This document shows positions 12,516 to 25,180 of a stretch of 64,000 nt of DNA, one piece after another; position 1 is the first letter of the stretch; every line of letters begins with the position of its first letter. Made by a program: the position numbers and the translations under genes. This DNA comes from Seriola aureovittata (taxonomy: Eukaryota > Chordata > Actinopteri > Carangiformes > Carangidae). Under the pieces are notes generated by a model that was not told the DNA's origin, made no database searches, and saw only the letters and a program-made list of their open reading frames with translations. The DNA lies in assembly GCF_021018895.1 (NCBI RefSeq), contig NC_079378.1:24677160-24741159 (forward strand). Reading direction: 5' to 3'.

Positions 12516-15330
12516 GAAGAGTTGGTCCTACCCCAGTCTGATCCCAACTTCCTTGCTACAAAAAAACAAAACCCTCAAATTGATGACAAGATTAACCACA
12601 GATAATTAGTTTATTATATATATATCTATATATATATATATATATCTCCCTGATTAGCCTTGATATAACACCCCTAAACCCTTCAGGGCCCCATGGCTCC
12701 CCCACTTCCACCACCTCCCCTCTGGACCCCTGTCAATATTTGTCCTGTGAGTGTGTGGCCCTGTCTCCTTTCTGGGTACTCTTGGCTTTTCTAACCTGCC
12801 ATACTGAGAACCAAACACTTGTGACGATGCAACAACAGAAAAGGAAACAACGATTGGCGATAATTGTTACATAACTGATATATATAGTTCTTTGTAGAGT
12901 TTTATTCTGATATATACTGTTTTGTAGGTGTGTGTGCGTGTGTGTGTGTGTGCATTTTGTATTTTTTAATTTTTGTATTAATTTTACGTATGCTTCAGCG
13001 TTAACTACTGCCTATTAATCGAAGTGTGTATCTTGCATGTTCTCATCATCTGTCTGTCCCTGGCTTTCTCTCTCTTTTCGGTGTATTTTTGCACAGTGGA
13101 GTTAGTCTCCGTTTAACTAATGAAATACCAATTCATTTTCAAATTCACCTGTCACTCGTGTCCACTGTGACCGTTCACAATAAGCCAGAGGACTAAAACT
13201 TGTACTAAAACTAATCATGAAGTTAGAGAAATTGGAGCTATTCCACAGACAAACTGCCCTTAAACTTCCCCAGGTTTCTGCTACTTCAGCTTCAAATTTC
13301 TATAACTTGATGCCATCGAGAACTCAAGTCTTAACTTCTTTCGTGGCTTCCTGAGAGTCAGTGCTCGCTGACATCCATCAACCACATAAACAATGCATGA
13401 ATTGTTCAACTAATCCCCATTAATCATCAATCCCACTCATTTCCACCTGACCCTCATCTGTCTGTCCACCTCATTTCGAGTGTCTTTGACACCACACTCC
13501 TCTTCTGTCTCAGCATGCGTCATCATCTCTATTTCTTCTAATAATTTAAAAACTGCCATAGTAAAGTTGGACCAATGTCTGTAGATGTTTCTTTTTTTTT
13601 TAATGATTACGTAGTGTCTTATTTCGAAAACATTCCTTCATTGCAGTCTAGTGCAAAGGCTCTTACTGTAGCACATGTAAGTGTAAGTATCTTTAAAAAA
13701 TGTACATGCGATGAAACTTGTGTCGAAACGTTGGTCATAAAAACCATAGGAGAAAAAAGTTATAGTCAATAGCTGTAAGGGTTCGTTTTGGATAGACGGG
13801 ATTAGACTTTCAGTCTGTCCAACTTCTTTTTTTCTCTAATATCAGTGATGTTATCTTAACATTACACTTGCAGTATACTGTGGAGATGTCATTCATGTCA
13901 AACTGTGGATATGGGCTTGAAAAACAATTCAAATGCCAGGGGAATAAACGGGAAAAAAGTTTCATAAAGCAAAGGTTAATTCTCACTGGCCCGTTACCTA
14001 CGTCGATACTGAGAAGCCTTAGTCTCCAGTTACTTCTGTTAGTTACTGTAGAATATTTTCAGTCACACGCCCTCACACGTGTAGTTTGTGTAGGGGGGGT
14101 GCCTGGCTGCAGAAAATCTGTTTAAAATGCACAAACGACCTTGTTTTTGATGGCGCTGTCTGGCTGGTCAATAGCCTGGCCAAAGAAGATTCTCCTGCAG
14201 CAAAACCTCTCCACATGAAGAGCACATACAAAAAAAAACAAACAAAAAAAAAAAAACAATTTAGCCTTATTTGCAAATTCAGGAACAGGGACAGAGGCTA
14301 ATGAGGAAATTGTCAAATTCACAGATGAGTTTCAGTTCAGCCGTCTGCTAACTTTGGGGTAGGTTAGTGACAAGAAACATGAGAAGCAATGGTTCAAAAA
14401 AAAAAAAAAAAAATGGTAGCATTCCTAAGAAGAGTGTTTTGCTAGTGCAGTGGTTCTGTCTCAGTGTTTCTCCCTGTAGTTAAGGCCTTTTTTCTTTTCT
14501 AAATATAATAGATTATATTTTTTATTATAGTATATTTTTGTGTGAAACAGACAGGTAAAGAGGAAGTGTGCGATCAGTACCACTTTGCTGCCAACAGCAG
14601 TAAGCTCCTCTTTACCTCTGTCTGGTGTGTTTTTTGTAATTCAGCTCCATGCGTTATACACTGCCAAACAACAAGGGAGAGGCTTCTATTGTTACTGCAA
14701 TTATTTCTTTCATTGGTGCCCTCGCTGGTTTGATCTTGACTTATTCTTTTACTGTTTTTGGCATCTGCTCCTGTGTATATGACCTTTTTGGCTACTTGAG
14801 CAGGAGAACAGGACAATGTGATGCACTTGGTTTTTAATGCTCTGTCAAAAAAAGGCCTTTATAAGAAGGCAAAGCGAAAATTCCTTAAAACCAGGAGAGG
14901 TACTTTTAGGGATTTGAAACCATTTTTTATTTGCAGGGTTTTGCTCGTGGTCGTAGTCAATCAAAGCTTGGAGATAGTTGCAGTTCAGTTATTTAATCAA
15001 ATCTGTGTTTCATGAACTGGAGGATTTCTAAGTGTGCAGGCCTGCATTAATAAGTGCTTGACAGGGAGCAACTCAGCTCCTGCTTTGCTGCCACTGATGC
15101 CATGTTAACAAGTTCAGCTGCAAGCTACAGCCACTGGACGGCTATAGAGACCACAAAACCACCTGCAATATTTCAGATCAAGTGTGTTTAAAGCCTTAGC
15201 AGCCTTCTCTCTTTTCAACATGACTTTTTATCTTCCCCACGAGCTGAGTAGAAACAACCAGCCCCCCTTTTGCTCAACTCACTGATTCAGAATCCTACAG
15301 GATGTATGTGTGTGTGTGTGTGTGTGTGTT

Positions 15331-15377
<47 letters not shown>

Positions 15378-17420
15378 AGGTGCAGCAGTGTAAGTGTGTG
15401 AGTGTGTTAGAATAGCTCTGTCTTGGGAATATCCCTAGTTTATCCCGACAGATTAGGCCGCTTAAATCTCAGAGTGAGGGCACGTTGTTTCCTTGACCAC
15501 TGAAGTACACAAGCAGAGAGGTTACAGATCTGTCGGCCAGTTCCATTAGGAAGGACCCCAACCTCAACAAACCCACTCTTCCTCTCCGCTCCCTTATGTG
15601 TTTTACTCTTAATAGAACAAAAGTAACCTGCAGAAGATTACCAAAGACCAGATTCCCACGCTTACGCTGCCAACTGCCATCAAAAACAAGCAGAGAGAAA
15701 CAGGTTATTCCAACCGTCCGAGTCTGTTTTAAATAGCTTATGCCCTTCCCCTATCTATCCACGATTACAGGACCTCTTAACGACGACACACTATTTATAT
15801 GGTGTGCCAGTTTGGCTTGTGAGTGTGCCCTTCTAATATATGCAAATTAAACCAAAACATAAGGACCGCATGCTTCAAATCTCCAATACAGTCTCCCCAC
15901 CACGTGTATCCAGGTCTGAAGAGCTTCTTTAATCTGTAACAAGTTTTTAGACACATGATCCTGTAACTAATAATAGCACAACTCTTCTTTTTTCTCTGTC
16001 TCCATAGTGCTGCCAAGTTTGAAAGTGAAAAAGACAGAAACAAACTATAGCTATTAGACATAAAGAAAAATGTTATAAAAAATCTGCATTGTTCGGTGTC
16101 GTAATATGGGGGTGTTTTGGGGGTAGGGGGTCCTATATCCTCAGGTTTAAGGTATTAGCGATTTACCAAAATATATATGAGGACAAAAACTATATTAATA
16201 AACTGTAAAAATTGGGTTTTTGGCAATAGAAAATCACTTTAGGCTTTCAAACGTGGTCCTTTCAGCCATCCTGCAGGAGTTAACCACACAGTGGACTGAA
16301 GTGAAATAACACTACTGATTGGGGTAGGACGTCTGTGTTATCCATGAATCCAGTTGTTGTCCTGTGAGTGCTCAAACAATTTGGTCACAATGGTGAAAAT
16401 GAAGTGAGTGCTCTCTTTTTCTGTTGCTTTATTGTCTGTATGAAAAGAAGTGCGTATAATATATTTTAACACCGTGGCACTTTTTCTGTTGTGATTCTTT
16501 GATTTTTTTTCTTTTTTGGAGGGATGGGAACATGATTTGATGGAGAATATTGTCTTATGTCAACCTCAGGAATTGTTCAGTGATCTCAACTTAACGCTGT
16601 GTTCAGGTCATTTGGGGGTGATCCGAGGAGGAAAAGTGTTCAGACCCTCTTCCAGGTTTGAATTCCAACTGATGGACTTGTAATTCAAACTTGGAAGGAG
16701 CCAAGCAGAAAGACAGAGACCAACAGAAGATCCAAACCTTCAACAAAACAAGGTGTGATATGTTCAGAGCTTACTGTTGCCCCCAGATGGGATGAGCACA
16801 GCAACAGGAGGGAACCTTATGAGTCGCTGAATGTTCACTGGATGGCTATAAACATACAATATTCAACTTAATGTATGTTAACATGTTTTATTTTGAACCA
16901 AATATTGTATTTTTTTTTCTTTTGCATCAATTTAGTAATAACTCCAGATGTCACTGAATTGTTTGTGTGTAAGCACTGAAGGGTAAAGGTAAAGAAAATG
17001 GGGAGCTAATGGGGAAAAAAAGTATTTTTACCTTCAATTGTCCAGAATGCTTAGAATGATTCTACAGTTTACATCAGATTGCTGTTTGTATCTACAAGAT
17101 ATATTTTTTGTTTAAATCTGTTTATTTTTGAGGAAAGATTTTTGATTTCTCTTTGGGACTGGGATTTCTGGGATGGAGGTCCATGTTGCCCCTTTTCGTC
17201 TGGCCTCACTGGAGGGACAGGGCCGGAGGATCACGGGCAATGTGCTCAGTTTTATTTTCTTTCTTTCTTTTCTTTTGCTTTTATTTATTGATAGATTTAT
17301 TGTGCTGTCATTTGGTATGGGATTAGAAACTAAACAAGGTTGACTCAACGTAAAGGAGAGGAGACTGAGTGACAAACTAAAGTACATAAAATAATTGTAG
17401 TGTAAATCTATCAATGTCTT
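12516..17420 (+). other. vamp2: vamp2 3' UTR and downstream non-coding DNA
   Basis: No coding sequence is supported. The stretch is U-rich in the vamp2 sense, with long T runs, an AT microsatellite at about 12614-12646, a short GT run near 12927-12953 and a long (TG)n array at about 15307-15375. Fish synaptobrevin transcripts often have long 3' UTRs, so a large part may be transcribed. The end point cannot be fixed by reading. Open frames around 14070-15015 are low-complexity and not protein-like. Confidence 0.4.
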
Positions 17421-17731
17421 ATTATATTGATGAACATCATGAAATATATGTATATTGGAAAAACAGTATCTATGACAACTTGTACTTTTGTGTGTGCTTC
17501 ATGTGATTTGTGGGTGTGCAACAATGGGCAGATGCAATTTTGACTGCATTTCTGGGACCTTATCTGACCTGTATGAATAAGCATAAATTTATTACCAATA
17601 CAAAGATAAACCTCTTTCCTTAATTCATCCTGATTACATGTTAGTGTGTTTCAGAAATGCATGAGACCTGCAGACATACAAGACATGCATTCGTCTAGAG
17701 TTACCTCACACAGTCATGTTTAGAGTCAGTA

Positions 17732-17753
17732 ACACACACACACACACACACAC

Positions 17754-17821
<68 letters not shown>
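17732..17821. repeat. (CA)n microsatellite
   Basis: An almost uninterrupted CA dinucleotide array of about 90 bp, broken once near 17753. Confidence 0.95.
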
Positions 17822-17823
<2 letters not shown>

Positions 17824-19020
17824 ACTTCAGTCTACTCATTTTTACAAACAATGGGTTATGTGCATTTCATCCTATTCATCTGCTGTTAAAACTATAATCC
17901 CCTCTCAGAGTATGAAGAACCATAATGCATTGGAAGTCACGATATCAATGACATTTAAAGTTTCATCAGTGAAATCTATAGATTAATTTAAATGGCGTGT
18001 GCCATCTACATACGAAGGATGCAGGATGTATACATCACAGTGTAAACAGTTCAGATCCCACAGAGAAGCATTAAACCTCATTCAGGCTACATGCAGCGAT
18101 ACAGTGGGTACAGCGGCCACAGCGGCCATGTGTACACCATCGTCTGTGACTCATCACCTTTGACCTGATTAGAAATATCTGCACAGCAAACATTATTTAC
18201 ACACATACTGTATTTTGATGGTGAGATCATCTCTGTATCATTTTTTTGGTTAACAGCTATCAGAATATGACTCTTATTAAAATACTACAGGGACGTTGTT
18301 CTTAGTAACATCTATCTAAATGGAGAATGTAGCACAGACTGATAAAATAAATGATTATATTATTTATAATTTCAGCTTTCAGAATATTTGGGTCACAGAC
18401 TCTAATGCATCATCGTGGTGTAACATCTCACCAAGTGTAAGATAAACACCTAGTGACAGGACCGTTAGACAGTAGGGGGTTAATTAAATGGGCATAAGGC
18501 ACAGTCTCTAAAGGGTTAATAAGCTGTATTTACTGCCTCTATTACTGGTTAATAAATCACAAATGCTTCAGATCAGTTATAAGTCATTAATAAGAACAAC
18601 TGTTGGGTTGTTAAATGTGGGAAAACCTCCTCCAGCATGACTCTATTTATAACTGCAGGTGACTAACGAACATTGGCTGCTAGCTTATGACAGAGGAACT
18701 CATTATCTTTTATTAACTAACATTTCAGACTGAATACAAGATGTACTAGTAGGAAGAGAGAGGCACAGACTTGATGGAGGGGGCTCCTGTTGAATTTAGG
18801 TGCTAGCAGAGGATTTTCCACAACCTGGCAACCCAAAAGTTGTTAATGGCTTATTAGACTTCTGATCTGTAAAGCATTGATTAGTTATTTATTAGGGCTA
18901 CCCAGTATTAAAGGCACTGATAAACCTTTATACTGTAAATGTCATAGGCTGCTAAAACCTGCTGTTCAAAATTCATCAAGATTTAAGAAACTACGAGTCT
19001 GCCACTTTCTACACGTCATG

Positions 19021-19143
19021 ACAGTAGTAGTAGTAATAGTAGTAGCAGTAGTAGTTGTAGTAGTAGTAATAGTAGTAGCAGTAGTAGTAACAGTAGTAGC
19101 AGTAGTAGTAGTAGTAGTAACAGTAGTAGTAGTAGTAGTAGCT
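19021..19143. repeat. (GTA)n trinucleotide array
   Basis: About 40 GTA triplets with scattered GCA, ATA and ACA variants. It produces long valine-rich and threonine-rich open frames on the two strands, which are artefacts of the triplet period. Confidence 0.95.
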
Positions 19144-19535
19144 GTAGCGTACATACCTGGCCTGGCATCAGTCACAAGCCATTAAGGAAGTTCATTATAA
19201 GGACATGCAGAGTTACGGACCCACAATTGACACTTTGCGACTCTTCCCACCATCAAACTATCAGATTAATAGGAAACAGAGACAAAGGACCCCTCTTCCA
19301 AAAACAGACCGTGCTTTTAGCAAGACACAGAACTAGGCCAAAGGTCAAAGGGTCAGCTCCAGAGGATCAACCAATGGACACCAGACAACTGGAGAATATA
19401 GGCAAAAATCTCCAGTTTGTAACAATAAGACTTTGTCTAAAGATATTTGATTGTTTCTTGTATAGGACAAGTAACAACAAAAGGACTGATTAACACTAAG
19501 GTGTGAATCCTGGCCTCTCTGTGCAATGCATGAAC

Positions 19536-19579
19536 ACACACACACACACACACACACACACGCGCACACACACACACAC
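19536..19579. repeat. (CA)n microsatellite
   Basis: CA dinucleotide array with one CGCG interruption near 19561. Confidence 0.9.
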
Positions 19580-20750
19580 TTCCTCTGTCCCTCTCTAGAT
19601 AAGAATCATAAACTACGACCTACATTCCATCTAAGGATCTAAGGAAGAATGTAAAATTAAATATCTAGCTGTTCTGTAACTCATGAGATGTTCCTATGCA
19701 ATAGTTTAATCTCAAACTTCTATCCCATAGAATGTTTGAAATGTAACATGTAGATTTTAAGACAAGGTCCTTCATGTGACCATACTGTCGGCATCCTTCA
19801 CACGAGGTAACACACACTACATGACATCCAGAATGTTCATATTATTATTATTACAGTCAAAGAACTGATGTGTAATCCACATTTATAAACTATTATCTTT
19901 GGGAAATGTTTATATTGTTGTTTGATCAGTTAACCACTTGTATCATGATTAATTCCAGGTTTGAAGGCTGTAATATGAAATCAACACCCCTATTACTCCT
20001 AATTAGTGCAAGTAGTTTTATATGTTATTTAACTTAATGTTTTGTGGTCATGATGGAAGACAAATCTGCGAGTTTATAGGTAAACTATAGAATTAAATTA
20101 TTCCAAAGTTCAGTGGAAAATTACTCTCTTCTCCAAGTGGAAACACAGGAGAAGATGGGCGACGCCCCTGAAACACGCACCAGCCCCCAGGGGATAAAAC
20201 AGTTGTGAACAATTCACATATGGTTAGAGAAAGTTCAGGAAAGTCAGAAGAAAGGAAAGATTAGAGATGCTAAGAAGGAAGAAGATGCAAGAAGCAAGAA
20301 ACGAAGCTAAAAGCTAGAGGCTGAGGGGCTGAAGCTAGAAAACGATGCAGAAACTAGAAGCTGAGATCTTTGCTCAAAGCTCAGAGTCCCGGCTCAAAGC
20401 CCGGCTCTGTAGCCATGGAAACTCTTAGCTCTAAGCTGCTCGCCATAAACTCATGGCTCTTAGTCATTTTTGCACTTTTCGCGTCTTTTATTTTTCTTTG
20501 CCACAAGCTCCAAGTAACATGATTTTTGTCTACGTGCCTCAGAGTAATTTTGTAACTTTTAAATCATCATCAAGTTTTCCCTTTTGAAGATTTTGACAAC
20601 TTTAGAGTCATCTGGTCAATGCCAGTCTCCTTTAAAGTTATCCAACCAAATTGAAGAGCATTAGAGTTTATTTCGCATCAACCCGCAAGAGGCACCGGCA
20701 GATAACATCTGCACGACCGCCTGCAGAGAAGCTGAGCAGAAATCAAGAGT

Positions 20751-20953
20751 GCGGGGCGTCGTGTAGCGTAGTGGTCTGTGCAGGCGCCCCATGTGTAGAG
20801 GCTACAGTCCTCACTGCAGTTGGCCCCGGTTCGAATCCCGCATCGGACGGCCTTTCGCTGCATGTCATTCCCCCTCTCTGCCTCCCCGTTTCCTGTATCT
20901 CTCCACTATACTATCTATTAAAGGCATAAAAAGCCCCAAAAAATATATACTTT
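20751..20953 (+). mobile_element. tRNA-derived SINE with 13-bp target-site duplication
   Basis: The head has a pol III A-box-like GTAGCGTAGTGG and a B box GGTTCGAATCC about 60 bp apart, the layout of a tRNA-derived SINE. The tail carries a CTCTCTGCCTCCCCGTTTCC segment and ends AAAGGCATAAAAAGCCCC plus an A-rich end. The 13-bp AGAAATCAAGAGT is repeated exactly at 20738-20750 and 20954-20966. The perfect duplication proves retrotransposition and suggests a fairly young insertion. It lies inside older repeat-like DNA. Confidence 0.9.
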
Positions 20954-20966
20954 AGAAATCAAGAGT

Positions 20967-21550
20967 TCCCGAGACAGAAAGTCTCCTGGCAAACTCCACC
21001 AGAGCTGAACCGCTGAGACACCGGCAGAATCCGTCATTGTGATAACGGGACACGGCCTCCAGGAGAATCCACCTAGATCCCGCGTCTCCAGGGTTACCAC
21101 GGCAACCACAACCACCTGGGTTCCAGCCGAGGATCTTCAGCTACAGCGCAACTCACAGTAGGCTGGTCTTAACACTCTGCTCATGACTGGGTTGATGTCA
21201 TTTATTTAAGGTAAACACAAGAAACTTGTGCTACAGACTCATTCCCAGACTCAGTGAATAGCTCCCTAAGCTTAACATGTCCTATGACCCCCCCCACTCT
21301 CCAACACCACACCATTCAACTCACCTAAAACAAACAACCTCACCTAAACAGCCAAAGACACACTACTCTCAATCACTAGAAAAAATATGAACACTACAAA
21401 CCAATTCAAACAATACAAGCAGACAATACAGGCCACCTCACCTGGACTAACTGCATGGTTTCAAAGAGGCTCACACAGGCCACACCCCCCACTTAAAAAC
21501 ACTTCCTCTTCCTGGATTTCTTCCTTGCTTCTCCTAAGAGTCTATCTATC
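20967..21550. other. non-coding DNA between SINE and LINE remnant
   Basis: No gene is seen. The first 200 bp continue the sequence interrupted by the SINE. The rest is A/C-rich and may be the 3' tail of the minus-strand retrotransposon that follows. Confidence 0.35.
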
Positions 21551-21964
21551 CTAAGTGCTCCCCCTGCTGGGCCCCCAGCTACCATTACTCCTTCTCATCC
21601 AGATCCACTGACTGGATCTTGCTGCCTCATCTGACATGTCCTTTACAATTTTCCTCACACTCTGTCCACTTGCTCCTAACTCCCTCACCAAAGAGACAAC
21701 AGACCTTGCCACAAATCCTCTACATCCTACTTCCACTGGACAAATCCTAACTTTCCATCCTCGCTGCTCTGCTTCTGCCCCTAACTCTGTATACCTGAGC
21801 TTTTTCCTTTCATATGCTTCTTCAACTAAGGCCTCCCACGGAACAGTCAGCTCTATGAAATATACTTTCATTCGACTCCTAGACCACAAGACTATGTCAG
21901 GCTTTAGCTTTGTACTGGCTATTTCCTGGGGAACAACCAGCTTTCCTCCTAAATCTACCTGCAT
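21551..21964 (-). pseudogene. restriction-like endonuclease domain of LINE remnant
   Basis: 137 codons are open. The core reads KPDIVLWS, then about 8 residues later VYFIELTVPWE, followed by a helix with AYERKKLRY. This matches the PD...E-L/D-x pattern of the R2-type endonuclease that nicks the target DNA. It is the best-preserved part of the element. Function is inferred from the motif order relative to the RT upstream. Confidence 0.7.
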
Positions 21965-22403
21965 TTCCCAATCACAAGCACCTTCTAAGCTGCCTTGCCT
22001 CCTTGCTGTCTTACCAACTTTCTCTCCCTCTTGAACAAACTTGATTGCAACTCACTTTATTTTAGGCCCTCCTAAATTTGCCTGCCTCCATAACTCTTAA
22101 ATTCCTGCAGCTAAGCTTTTTAAAACTTGCGACAGACTAACCTTACACCCTGACAAAATGGGCTTTAAATTTGCAGTACCTGAACACAATGAACATAGTG
22201 GGTCTCCATTTACCCAGAGTTTTAGGTTCTGGGGAGTTGGCAATAATGCTAATGCTACTTTCCTCCATACTCCACAGTTCTTTCCAGCTAAGCTTTTTCT
22301 TGTCTATGCCTTCCCAATTCAGCCACTGTCCCTGCTTAGCCTGGGCAACTGCCTTTGCACCCCTTAATATTTCCTCCTGTCTAAGAACCTGCTCCACGAC
22401 TAG

Positions 22404-23260
22404 CTATCTCTTCTCCTTGGGACCTGCTCTACTCCACACCGGTTTGCTTGGGCCAAGCCCCAAGCCTCCCCGGCCTATTTGGACATTACCCACAATCTCT
22501 GTATGCCTGAGCGTTGCTTCCACCTCCTGCACTGTGATTCTTGGATTCCACTTTCTCCCCTTGATTGGGTTTGGAACCACCTTACTAACTACCACATCTT
22601 TACTCCCAGATAACAGGAGCTCTGTCCTAACCTTGGTACATTTAAACTCCTCCACTAGACTAGTTACTGGGAGCTGAAGTTTGCCTTTCCCATACAGTGC
22701 CACCGTGCTTAAACATCTGGGAACACCTAGCCACTTCCTAATGTAGGAGCTAACTAATCTTTCCATTTTTTCTGCAGCAGATAATGGAATCTCATATACA
22801 GACAGTGGCCACATCAGCCTGGGAAATAACCCAAACTGCAGACACCACAGCTTCAACTTTCCTGGAAGCCCTGATTTATCTATTCTATCCAGTCCCTCAG
22901 CAACATCCTTCCGAAACTGCACTACCTGTTCTCCGTCATTCAAGTCTGCCTTGTACCACCTACCTAGACTCTTTACTGAATTTCCCTTTCGTCTATTACA
23001 AACTTCCGATCACTTAACTTCCCTCTACTTATTGAGATACTTCTAGACTTACTAGGCTTGATTTTCATACTAGCCCACTTTAAGTTTTTATTAAGTCTCT
23101 CAAGTATTCTTTTCATACATGGCACCTTTCTAGTTATCAACGTCACGTCATCCATGTAGGCCCTAATTGGTGTAAGGCGCATCCCATCCTGCCGCCTCTC
23201 TCCACCTACAACCCACTTAGAAGCTCTAATGATTACCTCCATCGCCATTGTGAATGCCAA
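22404..23260 (-). pseudogene. reverse transcriptase fragment of LINE remnant
   Basis: The fragment spans the catalytic YMDD box near 23145-23156 and the downstream thumb. The reading frame breaks at about 22945-22972. Upstream fingers and palm motifs before the YMDD box were not found, so the copy is 5'-truncated, as is common for LINEs. Confidence 0.7.
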
Positions 23261-23328
23261 TGGAGAAATCTAACATATTTTCCCATCCAGACATACCAGT
23301 AAATCAATTTAATCTTTTACTACTATCT

Positions 23329-23331
<3 letters not shown>

Positions 23332-23394
<63 letters not shown>
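23332..23394. repeat. (GATA)n tetranucleotide array
   Basis: About 15 GATA units immediately upstream, in window order, of the LINE 5' truncation point and of the first HECT-gene exon. Confidence 0.95.
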
Positions 23395-23396
<2 letters not shown>

Positions 23397-24251
23397 GTTG
23401 ATCACCACATTAAATAATCAATCATGATGCAGCATATAATTTGTAATCGACTTCATTATTCAGAAAGATCCATAGCACAGTCATAAACACTGACGGGGCT
23501 TCTGCGCGCTTTTTACAAGGTCAGATAGAACCGGAAGGTGGCAGCAAACACCTGGACGTAACGTTAATGACCGGCGCTCCTGGTGATATGAGCCATACCT
23601 CAGATGAAGCTGCCGCAGAAATCGGCTTTAATAATGTAATTGATCGCGTTTGGAATGCGCTCGATGCAGCACGAGAGGGATGATGACTACATGCTGAGAG
23701 CCACAAGAAACACATTTCGTGGCGAAGAAGAGCGGGTCACTACTACACGACAGGTAACTACTACCAGGCCTTCTTAAATGAGTATTAGCATTCATGTTAA
23801 AAACTGTTAGCCACTGCTAACTCGCGAGTGGCTTTTGAATTCATCATGTTTGGTCTTTTACAATTCATGTTGGAGCCTGAACAGTTAACCAGGTACGGCT
23901 GGTTGCTGGCTATAACGTGTAAAGTTAGCGTAAAGAAAGTAGGAGAAAACCCCTATTAGGCCTCCTGGATGAATGTTAATCACATATTATCATGACAATA
24001 TTAAAACACGAAGGTTTTTTACAATATGCCTTTTCTGCAAGTCAAACAATTTTGGGATAATTTCGAAATTAATTAATGCCATCAATTTAACAAAGGCAAA
24101 TGTTCATACTTTTAAGTTAATCGATTTGTTTGTGTTCTGTTGTTCAACATGTTACCTAAACATTTTTAGTAAAGGTTAAACTGTGATCTTTGTGTGTTGC
24201 TACAGAAAGAATGTGTGTGCACACAGATAGGTGACAAATTAAAGGAAAAAC

Positions 24252-24535
24252 TTGTCCAGGTCTGAATGTTTGACCCCTACAGTGAGGGGATCCGGGGGCT
24301 CTGTTATCCTGTGGGGGGCTTTTTGCTGGCATGGTTTGGGTCCACTTGTCCCCTTAGAGGGAAGGGTCACTGCAAATCAATACAAAGTTGTTGTGAGTGA
24401 TCACAGGATGACAACGACGACATCCAAAGGGCACGAGGGGTCGCTGAATGGTTTGATGAGTATGAAGATGATGTGAATCATATGCTTTGGCCTTCAGAGT
24501 CACCTGATCTCAACCCAGCTGAATACCTAACACCA
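24252..24535 (+). mobile_element. Tc1/mariner-type transposase fragment
   Basis: A frame opening at about 24276 reads GSVILWGAFCWHGLGPLVPL and, after a frame change, resumes as WFDEYEDDVNHMLWPS followed by SPDLNPAEY. The phrase WPxxSPDLNP followed by an acidic or glutamate position is the C-terminal catalytic signature of Tc1/mariner transposases. The catalytic end is truncated and no terminal repeats are seen. It sits in intron 1 of the HECT gene. Confidence 0.75.
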
Positions 24536-24699
24536 CCAATATCTTTATGAAGATATATCCCTCCAGAAGAGTTCAGAGACTGTAGAATCAATAACAAGGA
24601 ACTCTGAAGCTGTTCTGGCAGGACAGCAACACCTTACTAAGACACTTTATGTTGGTTTGTCACCCGTCTGTATGTACAGCATGTCTGTGTGAGGCTTAA

Positions 24700-25180
24700 T
24701 AATGCCTTGGATTTATATAGCGCTTTTCAAGACACCCAAAGCGCTTTACAAAGACCATCATTCATCATTCAAGCTACATTTTGTAGCCACAGCTGCCCTG
24801 GGGCAAACTGACGGAAGCGTGGCTGCCAATTCACGCACAACGGCCCCTCCGACCACCACCAAACATTCATACACCATACCTCTTATTCCCTGTCGGGGTC
24901 ACAGGGGGACTGGCAGGGCAACACACAGACAACCATTAACACACACACACTCACACCTAGGGTCACTTTAGAATTGCCAATTAACCTATCTCCACGTCTC
25001 TGCATGTCTTTGGATGGTGGGGGAAGCCGGAGTACCCGGAGAGAACCCACGCAGGGAACATGCAGATAACATGCAAAGTCCACACAGAAAGATCCCAGAT
25101 GATCCCACCAGGGGAATCGAACCCGGAACCTTCTTGCTGTGAGGCAACACTAACCACTGCGCCACCGCGCCGCCCACTTT
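24700..25180 (-). mobile_element. composite dispersed fish repeat with tRNA-like SINE head (reverse orientation)
   Basis: Positions 24705-24960 match in style the widespread fish repeat beginning TTTATATAGCGCTTTTC. Positions 24975-25175, read on the minus strand, give a head GGCGGCGCGGTGGCGCAGTGG with a B-box-like GGTTCGATTCC and then a TTTGCATG tail segment, typical of tRNA-derived SINEs. No target duplication was found. Family assignment is from recall of pattern only. Confidence 0.6.

Larger units (their letters stand above)
17822..20737. other. intergenic repeat-rich DNA
   Basis: No gene is supported. It holds a GTA trinucleotide array (19021-19143) and a CA array (19536-19579). From about 20110 a stretch has a TATA-like GGGATAAAACAG, then purine-rich GAAGCTAGAAGC-type motifs and a T-rich tract. 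The layout of that last part recalls an old LTR, but I saw no matching partner. Confidence 0.4.
21551..23260 (-). mobile_element. 5'-truncated non-LTR retrotransposon (RT plus restriction-like endonuclease type)
   Basis: Three minus-strand open segments read in order as the C-terminal half of one polyprotein. 23260-22973 carries a reverse-transcriptase active-site motif AYMDDV. 22943-22404 continues the thumb and connection region (WLGVPRCLSTVALYGKGKL, GRGGLGLGPSKPVW). 21964-21551 has a PD-(D/E)XK-type nuclease core. An RT followed by a C-terminal restriction-like endonuclease is the layout of the R2/NeSL/Hero group of LINEs, and the clade cannot be settled by eye. The segments are in different frames, stops separate them, and the N-terminal part is missing, so the copy is dead. 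Confidence 0.8.

Noticed and set aside
18877..19185. valine-rich membrane protein
   Set aside because: It is a translation of the GTA microsatellite.
20755..20840. tRNA gene suggested by A and B boxes
   Set aside because: The acceptor stem does not pair, and the sequence continues into a SINE tail flanked by a target duplication.
23460..23590. left transposon end for the HECT/integrase pair
   Set aside because: I looked for ACTAGT clusters or the complement of the right border here and found none, so no left end is claimed.
25085..25175. minus-strand tRNA gene
   Set aside because: It is the tRNA-like head of a dispersed SINE; there is no complete cloverleaf.
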